In this document: positions 54,837 through 64,000 of the stretch, one piece after another | How positions within the stretch are numbered: position 1 is the stretch's first letter | Layout of the letters: every line of letters starts with the position of its first letter | Origin: Chenopodium formosanum | Taxonomy: Eukaryota; Streptophyta; Magnoliopsida; Caryophyllales; Amaranthaceae | DNA length: 64,000 nt | NCBI GenBank assembly: GCA_024500155.1 | Contig: CM044874.1 | Location: 44,490,384 to 44,554,383, forward strand | Direction of reading: 5' to 3' | Program-made: the position numbers and the translations under genes | The notes under the pieces: model-generated | Seen by the model: the letters and a program-made list of their open reading frames with translations, nothing else | Told to the model about the DNA's origin: nothing | The model's database searches: none

Positions 54837-57800
54837 TTGTTTCCAATTCTTTCAATTATTAAGAGAATACAGAAGGGAACTAGGAAGTCCAAGCCAGTGA
54901 GCAACATCATCAATAACTTTTACACTGTAGCCGCAAACAAAGAACAGATGACTACTGGTCTCAGTATCCTCACCACACAGAAGACAATCACTAGAATCAC
55001 AGACCCCAAATTGAACCAGTTTGTCTCTAGTTCTGAGTCTATCCAAAACTGAGAGCCAATTAATAAAGGTATGCTTGGGAATATTGAAGTGATTCCAGAC
55101 CCAGTCATACCAACTAACTTTTTCCATGGTACCCTGAAGCCACTTGTAACCATCTTTGATTCTGTACTTTTTACTTAACCAATTCTCAGTCTCAAATCCC
55201 TCTCTTAGCTCATCTTTAGTCTTGCATAACAATTTCCAGGCCCAACCAGCATCTTTCTTTGGTTTATAATCCCACCAATCCTCATCTTTGATATAGACAG
55301 CATGAACCCATCTGACCCATAAAGAGTCAGATTTCTTTGCAATTTTCCAGACATAGCTTCCCAGAGCAGCTTTGTTCCAGTTTCTGCATTGCCTAATACC
55401 TAAACCACCAAACTTCTTGGGTCTGCACACCCAATCTCAGGCAATTGGGGGAGACTTAGACAGCACAGCATTACCACTCCAAAGAAAAGCTCTATATAGC
55501 TGAGTGATTCTATCCACCACTTTCTTAGGTAACAGAACACACTGAGCCCAATATGTATGCAAACTAGGGGTGAGCATGGGACGGGTACCCGTACCGTTAG
55601 TACTAACGGTTCGGGTACCCGATAACTAAAATCACTAAAAGTGATACCCATAACCGGAACCGATAAGTTCGGGTACCCGGATTTCGGGTACCCGAATTTT
55701 CGGATCGGTTATCGGGTACCCAATAAGATATCCAATAATGATAATTATACTTAATTACGTAGTTATTATGATATAATTTACAACTAATTAACAACAATAC
55801 CATATGATCTTGACTAAATTATTAATAATATTACTAATCATTAATATAATAAAGTGATTATGAAGTAAAGTAAAAATTTAGATTTATATTAATAGATTTA
55901 AGTAGGGAAAAAAAGCAAAAAAAATGCTTATCGGATCGGATCGGGTAACCGTTAATTTTAAAATGATACCCATAACCATACCCGATAACAAATTATCGGA
56001 ACGGGTACCCGAACCGTTATGGTTATTGGATCGGGTACCCTAATTTTCGGAACGGTTACGGATCGGTTTTTCGGGTTTTCGGTTTTTCGGGTAGTTTTGC
56101 TCAGCTCTAATGCAAACTCATGAGAACAGAATTAATAAGGGTAACTCTAGCAGTATAGGACAAGTTTCTACTACTCCAGCATAGCAATCTCATCAACATT
56201 TTATCTATCAGGCTATCATAATAACTTACTTTCAGGTATTTGGCATTTAGAGGGATACCAAGATACCTAAAAGGCATGTCACCAAGGACAAACCCAGAAT
56301 TCATCAAAATACTATCCTGAACCTGTTGTTGAACATTCCCAAAATAAATTGCAGTTTTATCAAGGTTTGCTTGAAGCCCTGATCTTGCCTCAAAGGTTTT
56401 CAAAGCTCTAATAAGGAGAGTAACAGACTCAGTGTTACCATAAGAGAAGAGCATCAGATCATCAACAAAAATCAAATGATTAAGAGCCAAATGAGCACAT
56501 CTCTGGTGAAATTTGAATTCTTTCTTCTTACCAATTTTCCTGAGAATCCTGGTTAGGTACTCCATGACAATGACAAACAGGAGAGGGGACATAGGATCAC
56601 CCTGCCTCACACCCTTTCTCCCTTTGAAAAAGCCATAAGAACCACCATTGAGAAACAAAGAGAAAGAAGGAGTGGTCACACACTGCATGATCCAAGAGAT
56701 GAACTTGGTGGGAAAGTTAAGAGCACTCAGCATCTCATGAATGAATTTCCAATTAACAGAATCATAAGCTTTCCTCAGATCAACTTTTATAGTACATCTG
56801 GGAGGCTTTCTCTTATTACTATAAGCTTTAAGCATATCTTGACAAATCAGAATATTATCCAAGATAGATCTCCTAGACACAAAGGCACCTTGACAGCCAT
56901 CAATCAGCTCAGGTAACACTTCCTTCAATCTATCACAAATCATTTTAGAGATGATCTTGTAAACCACATTGCAGCAAGCAATTGTTCTAAATTGGGTGAC
57001 CCTATTAGCATGCTCAACTTTAGGGATCAAAGTAATGGTGGTAGCATTAATTTGCTTAAGGAGCTTACCTGAACTAAAGAAGTCCAAGACAGCTTTAGTG
57101 ATATCAGGACCAACAATGCTCCAGGTAGCCTTGAAGAATTTGCTGGAAAACCCATCAGGTCTAGGAGCTTTGTCATCTTCAATACTCCATAAAGCTCTCT
57201 TAACATCTTGCTCACAAAACTCCCTGCAAATATTGCTGCCCTGGTCTTCAGAAAGCACTTTACCTTCATAAATCACTCCATGATGGATGTTACCAATCAT
57301 TTGAGTCTCAGTACCCAGAAGACCTTGATAATCCGAAGAAAAGCATCACACACCTGCCCTGGATCTGAAATAACCACCCCCTCATCAGTTACAATAGAGT
57401 AAATGTTATTCTGAAGTCTTCTTTTCCTGATCATAGCATGAAAGAAAGTTGTGTTCATATCACCATCCTTGAGCCAATGAGCTTTAGCCTTTTGTTTTAA
57501 GAAGTTAAATCTATCATAGTGAGTTTTAGCAAACTGTATCCTAGCCAATCTTTCTTGACTGATTAATTCTTCATTACCAGGATCACTTTGCAGCTTAATT
57601 TGGATGTCTTCAAGGTGTTTCTTAGCAATTTCATCATCAACCTCCACACAAGAGAATCTACCCATCTTATATTCTTTCAAAAACTGCTTCACCTCATTCA
57701 ACTTCCTCACACACTGGAACATAGGAGTACCAGAGACCATTTTACACCAAACATCCTTAACCCCAAGTAAAAAGTCTGAGAGTCCACCCATATATTCACA

Positions 57801-58540
57801 AACCTAAAAGGTTTCTTATTATGATTACCAGAATTAAACAGATTAATCACACAAGGGCTATGATCCATTAACCCCTCAGGGAAAAAAGTAGCTTGCATAT
57901 CAGCAAATTTCAACATCCACTCATTATTAACAATAACCCTGTCAATCTTTGAGCAAACTCTATCCTTGCCTTCCTGCTTATTATTCCAAGTGTAAAACAT
58001 TCCTCCTGTAGCCCAATCAGTGAGACCAGCACTCCTTAGACAAGATCTAAAAGGCTCAACCTCAGCAAAGGACACAATGCTCCCTATTCTGTCCTTAAGA
58101 TTCAGAACACTGTTAAAGTCACCTTGCAAAATCCAAGGGCCTATAATCTTATTACTGAGCTTAATAATCTACTCCCAAAGCTGCACCCTAGCTCCAGTAG
58201 TATTCAAACCATATACCATAGTACAATCAAAGCTCAAACCAGTAGCTTTGTGAGCTACATAAACATGAATTAATTGAACTTCACATCTTACCACAGTCAC
58301 ATAAAAAAACTGAGATAACCAAACCACCCAAATTCTACCCCCTTTATGATAGGGATAGTTAGCACATACAGACCAGTCACTTCCAAGTCTATTAAACACA
58401 TCACCAAACTTCCCAACCTTCACCTTTGTTTCAAGAAGTCCAAATAAACCCACTCCATGGTGTCTAATAAACCATAGGACATCACAGAGCTTGCTAGCTT
58501 TATTTAGACCTCTTATATTCCAAAATCCAAGCTTATCCAT
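54837..58540 (-). pseudogene. LINE2 ORF2: endonuclease and reverse transcriptase
   Basis: Starts at ATG 58540 (MDKLGFWNIRGLN). AP-type endonuclease motifs: WNIRGLN, LLETKV, GDFNSV, IDRVIV, DHSPC. RT: DKAPRPDGF, IACCNVVYK, AFVSRRSILDN, KVDLRKAYDSVNW, VRQGDPMSPLLF, catalytic FVDDLMLF near 56465, then thumb and a zinc-binding domain (C-x2-C...H...C near 54970). No RNase H, unlike LINE1. Breaks: stop near 58167, frameshifts near 57790 and 57310, stop near 55430, and the MITE at 55565-56109; removing it with one TSD restores the frame. It nicks target DNA and copies LINE RNA there. Confidence 0.9.
55565..56109. mobile_element. hAT MITE, 545 bp, with 8-bp TSD
   Basis: Ends TAGGGGTGAGCA and TGCTCAGCTCTA are inverted repeats matching at 10 of 12. 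ATGCAAAC is duplicated exactly at 55557-55564 and 56110-56117, the 8-base TSD of hAT elements. It has no coding capacity; its outer parts carry GGGTACCCG palindromes and ATCGGATCGGATCGGGTA runs. It cut LINE2 ORF2 just after MSLH. Confidence 0.93.
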
Positions 58541-59969
58541 GGTAAGAGTGAGAACATTCTCCCTCTTCCAGGACACTGAATCTGTTACCACTGCTACTAA
58601 TTAAAATCACACCTGGCTGCACTAACTGAGGTTTTTCACAAGCATCATCAGTCTGCAAATCACCATTCAAGGTACTTGTCCTGCTCCCAGCATTCTGATT
58701 CTGAGTATCAAGTTTTTGAATTGGCTTCCATACTCTTTGTGGTTTTTTCTTTTGTTTATTAATCTTTTGATTTTTCTCAGCTTGCAGCCCCTCCATTTTC
58801 CTAGCTTGCACTTTATGATTAGGACACTGAGCATCATCATGTCCAATCCCACCACACACCCTACACACCCTAGGCTTCCATTCATATTTCACCTCCTGCT
58901 TAACTGTGTTACCAAGCTCATCCAGGAACTCAATGAGTTCTGGTAACTCAGCATTGAACTTAACCTCCACCATAATCCAGGCATACTCCAGTCTTTCCTT
59001 AGTAGCAGTTGCCTTATCAGTCTTAATAGGCTTTCCAATCAGTGAAGCCAGCTTCATTAGAGCCTTTTGTCCCCAATATTTCAGGTTCAAACCAGGCATC
59101 CTCACCCAAATAGGGACTAAATCCACAGGTTCATCAGTCAGGTGCATTCCCGCCACCCATTTTTTCATTATTACTGGCTTATTATCAAACAATACAGGTC
59201 CTAAACCCAATACTCTATCCCTTGCATCAACAGTCTTGAATCGAACAAGGAAAATCCCATTTGCCATTAAAGAAACCTTGTCTACACCAAATGTACCTCA
59301 TATTCTTCTAACAAACCCGTTAACAATAGGTAATGGTAGCTTGATTCCAATCACATGGCAAACGATTGCAGAATTCCAGAAATCAATCTCTGGTTGCACA
59401 TCCTCAAAATTGATTTGAACCTTATCACAACTATCCCTTACAGAGTCATTCCTCCCCTCAGAAAGGTCTACACCTTCATCCCTAGTCCCTTGAAATAAGC
59501 TCTCCCTTCAATTCAATCGAGCAACAGAATTAGAGATTGGGGATTGAAAAACAAAGGATTGCAAATCGGGGTTCTCAGAAATTGGGGAAAATGCATTCAT
59601 ATTACACCTAGAGTTCTCAAGCATCAAAATGGGGGTTGGATTATGAAAATTTAATACACTATCACAACAAGCAGCAGTACAAAGCTCATCATCAATGGCG
59701 GATGAAGAAGAACGAATTACCTGAAGCCAATTGTTAAACTCCTGCTTATGCTCACCATAGTCTTCTACAGTTACCTCCTTCATAGAGCTAGAGTTCTCCA
59801 TTACTTCATCAAGCCAGCTCTCAACTGAAACGTCCTCCGAAGTAATGCTCTGTTCTTTCCTCTTCGTATAGTTCCTTATTTTGGGTCCAGAATTCTGCCT
59901 TGCTTTCTGCTTTTTCTTCGATTTAGATCCTGAACTCTTGCTTCCCTTACCCTTCTTCCTCTTTGCCAT
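58533..59969 (-). pseudogene. LINE2 ORF1: DUF4283/zinc-knuckle RNA-binding protein
   Basis: ATG at 59969 opens a lysine/serine-rich N-terminus (MAKRKKGKGSKSSGSKSKKK). After an acidic segment come a DUF4283-like fold (VRFKTVDARDRVLGLGPVLF, IWVRMPGLNLKYW) and one knuckle CRVCGGIGHDDAQC, then a basic tail. Stops near 59508 and about 59300 break it without changing frame. ORF1 protein binds LINE RNA. Its TAA (58535-58533) overlaps the ORF2 start in ATGGATAAG, which suggests coupled reinitiation. Confidence 0.87.
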
Positions 59970-60090
59970 TGAAATCGGCCTAAAAATCGAAGTTCAAATT
60001 TGTGGGTTTCAATCGGATTTTCAACTTTCTCTCTCTAGTTCTTGAGACTTTCCCTCTCTAAGTTTCACTTTTAACTTTCATTTGATTCAA

Positions 60091-61506
60091 TTAGCTTCAA
60101 GTAAGTTTTTTTTTTGAAGATGCATGTTGAATGAGCTTTGTTAAATGTTGTTTGATACTATCTCTCAAGGTGCAAGGATTAATCCACCCTAGGCTATCTC
60201 AATGATTGACTCAATGATGAAAGTATTTGGGTAACTTAGGCACGGAGGCTAAGCACTTCATAGTTCGTGATGCAATGATAATTATGATTGATGAGTGATG
60301 TTGATATGACAAGGCATGCTTCAACGTCGTGTTAAGATTCCATGACAAAGGGTTCCTAAGGGAAGGTATATTTGGTCATGTATCTGTGATGTGTGTGAAA
60401 GTGATTCTAAAGTTAGGCCTCAAGGGCTAAGTGTGTGGAAAAAGATATTATTTCAAGAAGAGTCAAATGATGGTGACTCTTAGGTTAGGTAAGCTAATGA
60501 TGTAGGGATCAAGCCCCCAAGCCTAGCTCTAAGTAGATAGGGATGAGCATTGGAGATCCCTTGATATGATCATGGTGTGTGAATGTGAATATGAATGCAT
60601 GTTTATTACGGCCGCACCTCGATGAGAGGTTGCCTATGTATCCGTTAGGAATCAGGTCGAACGTAGCTCTAGCCGAACCTCACACAAGTGTGCATACCTC
60701 AAAAAGGTCTTTTGAAGGGTTGTAACGTGGTTAGGCTAAAGGTTATAGAAGAAGGGGATAAAAGCTCAAGACCCTCGATAAGCCCACAAGGTGTGCAACT
60801 TTGCTATTAAATATTTGTATTTTCATGCTTGAGGTTTTCTACTCTTTTTTAGCTCTTTCTTTTGCTTTAGCATTTATTTCATTTTTATAAGTGTAGGCAA
60901 TCCCGATCATGCGGTCTATCACTCACTTGGCATTCATGTTTCTCAGGCACGGTGCCGAGCACTCGATAAGAAACGCAATCTGAGACGTGTTCATATCAAA
61001 GACATTGGAACACTTGACCTTTTTATACACTTTTATTTATTTTTGCTATTTTATTTATTTTGATCTTTTGAAATCACTTAAGCTTTTGAAATTGCATAAA
61101 TTACACACCACCCCATCCCAAGGTTAGGTAGATATGGGTTAAAGAAGAAAGGTCTATAGTTAGACGAGGCTCAAAGTGGTTTATCAAAAAAGGATTGTAT
61201 ATTTGAAGGGTGAAAGGTAATATGATGTGGCTACAAGGGGTGCCTCAAATCATTGGTATACCTTGTGCTTAGTTTGACATGGATTTTTTTTTAATGCAAT
61301 GTAATGAAATGATCATATGCAAGAAAATAAATGCTCATTTTATTAAAAGGAAAAGGAAAGAATCTACAAAATTAATCTAAGGGGAATAAAAAGGTGTATA
61401 TGCTAGACTTATTGGGGAAAGGGTAAATAAAAAATAAATAGAAAAAAAAGGTCACGAAATCTTGTCATTAAAGCTCGCCTCTTGTCTTGTGTTGTTTGCT
61501 TTATCA
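60091..61506 (-). other. Non-coding part of the outer Tat-like element
   Basis: No protease, RT or integrase motif was found on either strand. On the minus strand, 60680-60610 reads GAGCTACGTTCGACC, then ATACATAGGCAACCTC, a phrase common in Ogre/Tat elements. TTCTTATCGAGTGCTCGGCACCGTGCC (split here as TTCTTATCGAGTGC and TCGGCACCGTGCC) lies near 60945-60975. The lack of pol after gag suggests a gag-only or deleted element. Confidence 0.5.
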
Positions 61507-62756
61507 TCACTCGCTCTTCTTGTTAACTGGAGGCATGGGAAGCTTATTATTATCAATCAAATGTTGGATAGCCTCGTTTAGCTTCCAATAGCTCTCAGTA
61601 GCATGACCCCTACCTTGATGGTACTTGCAGTGTTCATCTGGATTTCAACTAGGCAATTTCTTTTCAGATGCGGGATCTTGAATAGGTCCAATGGGAGTAA
61701 TGAGTCCTTTGGCATGGAGTTGATCGAAGGAAGTATCGTAGCTCATCCCAATGGGAGTGAAGTCTTTCCTTAGTTGCTTCTTAGATCCTTGGTTATCCAT
61801 GGCTAAATCTTCACTAAGATCAAAGGTACTAACATTGTTACTAGAGTGGGTATTTTCGGAAGAAGAAGGATTGTCGTTCTTCTTTCCTTTCCAGCCACCG
61901 TGGTACTATTGTTAGTAGCTTTATGCTTTGCAAGGTCGTCTTCAATCTCGATTCCGATGTCATAAACGACCTTAAAAGTATTCAAGTTGTGTTGATATTT
62001 TAAGTCCTTTGAATACTTTTCTTGAAAGTTCTTGATAAACATCCTCACAGACTCTTTTTCGGTGGGCACTTCAATCATCTTAGCGGAAGTTTCCCTCCAC
62101 TTATTGAAGAAAGAAGTAAAGCCTTCATTCTCTTTTTGTCTTAGCACCTCGAGCTGTCTATAATCGGTTTTGACTTGAATATTACACTTATATCTATTAA
62201 TAAAAGCGTTTACAATAGCATCCCAAGTAGAGGTTTTCTCTTTGTCAAGGGAGAAGAACCATTGTTGGCAAATGGTTTCAAGAGATAAAGAAAACAAGGA
62301 ATGAAAGACTTTCTTATCAATCCCCTTAATGTTCATTATAGTTTCAAAGGCTCTTAAGTGAAGGTAAGGATTATCTGTTACCTTTAATTTTGGGATGTCG
62401 TTGGCATTGAACTTATGCGGAAGAAGTTCCTTATCCACCAAGACCCCTTGTGAACTAATGCCTTGAAACTTATAACCACTAGATAGCTTGCTCAAGCTTT
62501 CTTGCATAAGGTCCATTTGTTGTTGCTTCACAGGGTCATTGATTTTGAGAGCTAAAGCCTTCAACGCCTCAGTCACGTCAGTCAATTGACTCCTAAGTTC
62601 ATTAACTTCCTCTTGAGTTGCCATTATCTTTTTAGCTTTCCTCTTTTGACGAATCGGTTCATCAAAAAGTAAGACTTGAATAAAGAAGTTGTCCTTGATT
62701 AATCGCCCTTCTCTCCTCGACCTAGTACTGTGGAAAAGGAATTTGGGGATATTCAT
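61507..62756 (-). pseudogene. Tat/Ogre-like gag of the outer element
   Basis: From 62756 (or the better-looking ATG at 62624, MATQEEVNELRSQL) the frame gives a coiled N-terminus and a Retrotrans_gag domain (PKLKVTDNPYLHLRAFETIM, CQQWFFSLDKEKTSTWDAIV, EVLRQKENEGFTSFFNKWRE, KMIEVPTEKESVRMFIKNF). A frameshift near 61870 moves the C-terminus to another frame, which holds FTPIGMSYDTSFDQL and the modified knuckle CKYHQGRGHATESYW, with Tyr for the last Cys, after a stop near 61648. It ends at TGA 61509-61507. This C-terminal phrase is typical of Tat-group Gag. Confidence 0.85.
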
Positions 62757-64000
62757 TGTTACTTATTTGACTCAAACTCTATTCAACATGCAATGGATGG
62801 AGGAAGTGAAGAAATATGATGTAGATGGAGGGATATGAAGAATTAGGAATGGAATGTACCCCGGTCCCAACTCAAATGACGGAAAAAACCGACTCATGCA
62901 TGAACCTAAGACATGGTCGTGGTGATATATACTCAAAGTGTGCTAAGACTAGTGAGTGTAATGAGTGTAGGTGACATATTAAGACTCGTTTCATGACCAT
63001 GTGGCTAGACTATGTGTCTAGACTCAAGCAAAGACTAAGTTAAAACTTCGTGTATATGCATTAAACTGGACAGGTTGTAATATTTTAGTCATAAATTTTA
63101 ATGTGTGACTCTGATTGGGATGAAACTAGCTCCAAATTAAATATAAAACTCGGGGCTACAGATCCATAGGTTGTACGACTCATAGTTCTTCCTACAACTT
63201 CGGATATGACCTAAACAAGTTGACGCTTGTGCAGTATACGAGAATAAAAATCCGGGTTGACTTAAAGGGACTATAACTCGATTTTAGGTATATTTTTTAG
63301 CTCAAATTAATTAATTAATTAAAGTCCTTTAGTCATTAATTAGTTTATTTAGTCTTAATACAAGTCAAACAAACGGTTAGGAGAAAACACATAGAGTATG
63401 CACAACAAATAATGCACAATTAGTCAAGTAGGCACAATATGATGCAATGAGTTTGCAACCTAACCATGGCTCTAGTTCTCTAAAGTTCGGGATATAGGTT
63501 ATTCAAAGAGGGTCCATGGTTAATTGTCCGGATGCACCGCGCGGAAGCCTAACCGTGAAGGGTTGGCGCGAGTGGATGGGACAGTGCGAGTTAAAAACTT
63601 GCTTCCATGGTTTGGTGAATTCAACATTCTCGGATGTACCCTTTGTTGCACAGAGCGTTCAATCAGGTAGATGGAGCATGAATTCCCAGATGGTTATGTC
63701 CATATGTAAACATATATGGGTTTTAGAAAAGTGAGAAAAACTCAATCAGGAAGTAGGATCGAGCAAACAGTGCTAAAAACTGGTCGAAATAAGAACACAT
63801 ATTTCTGGCTCGGTATTGGAAGAACTTGACGCCAGCGAATAGAGGCTGGCGCCAACGATTTGGATTTGGCGCCTGACGACAAAAGTTGTCGCCTGGCGCC
63901 AGAGTCAAATCAGTGGCGCTAGACTTTGTTTTCTAACGCTAGTTCCTACATGCCTCAGCAGCTTTCTGTGCTCGATAAAATTTTTCAGTTTCGCGCAGCA
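62757..64000 (-). other. Leader/LTR region of the outer gag element
   Basis: No coding sequence. A GCGCC motif array at 63829-63925 suggests LTR DNA. The sequence shows no clear similarity to the LTR at 5485-7596, so the two should not be paired. I could not place the primer site or the LTR border; the element runs off the window. Confidence 0.45.
63829..63925. promoter_or_regulatory. Third GCGCC(A/T)GACG motif array
   Basis: GGCTGGCGCCAACG near 63844, GGCGCCTGACGACAA at 63868-63882, TTGTCGCCTGGCGCCAG at 63886-63902 and GTGGCGCTAGAC near 63914. The reverse of 63868-63882 matches 6720-6734 at 14 of 15 bases. Confidence 0.5.

Larger units (their letters stand above)
54293..60090 (-). mobile_element. 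LINE2: near full-length plant L1 without RNase H
   Basis: A minus-strand LINE with an A-rich tail (T run at 54293-54301), 3' UTR, ORF2 and ORF1. The 5' end is near 60000-60100, in a CT-rich stretch that would be the 5' UTR; I could not define the border or a TSD. It interrupts outer transposon DNA. A hAT MITE lies in its ORF2. Confidence 0.85.

Noticed and set aside
54280..60120. TSD for LINE2
   Set aside because: Sequences beside the T run (54285) and near 60090-60115 both contain AAG before T runs, but no convincing duplication was found.

Overview
The window is nuclear DNA of a flowering plant, most likely a eudicot. It has spliceosomal introns, plant-type CCHC-protein coding sequence, Ty1/copia and Ty3/gypsy LTR retrotransposons of plant lineages (Tekay-type chromovirus, Tat with a second RNase H, an Athila-like solo LTR), plant L1 LINEs and hAT relics, in an AT-rich background. 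The species cannot be named from the sequence. The only host gene I can support is the 3' exon of a CCHC zinc-knuckle protein at 2129-2714. Nearly everything else is transposable-element DNA.

Layout. 1-2128: upstream or intronic DNA of the zinc-knuckle gene. 2129-2714: its last exon. 3096-5480: degenerate repeats, a hAT transposase 3' end, a decayed LTR and a foldback element. 5485-7596: a minus-strand LTR with PPT-like DNA behind it. 7824-52558: one Tekay-type gypsy element (A), 44.7 kb across because others have inserted into it. 52564-54292: minisatellite and unassigned DNA that was next to 7823 before A inserted. 54293 to about 60100: a minus-strand L1 (LINE2) holding a 545-bp hAT MITE. 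60110-64000: a Tat-type gag fragment on the minus strand with leader or LTR DNA.

The nest inside A can be read from target-site duplications (TSDs). A has TSD TTGCT (7819-7823 and 52559-52563). A copia element (F, 16936-40104, TSD AACCG) sits in the integrase of A. A Tat element (E, 23438-36933, TSD TCAGT) sits in the reverse transcriptase of F. A 1,713-bp solo LTR (26455-28167, TSD GCCGA) sits behind the protease of E. Separately, a 5'-truncated LINE (LINE1) lies in the 5' LTR of A, and a second, 5'-truncated Tat copy (D, 41583-51058, minus) lies in the 3' LTR of A. Hand counts of LTR divergence (A about 3.4%, F about 3.3%, E about 2.9%) fit this order.

The most interesting biology is in the two Tat copies E and D, which are of one family but clearly diverged. 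Both have an in-frame UAG followed by CAA UCA between Gag-protease and Pol, the leaky context known from tobamovirus-type readthrough. Both carry, between pol and the 3' LTR, an antisense gene with its own TATA box, introns and a coiled-coil C-terminus; in E five exons join to exactly 854 codons. Between the convergent pol and antisense gene both keep a long palindrome. Both have lost the second catalytic Asp of the RT YxDD motif, by different substitutions, so neither copy should be active.
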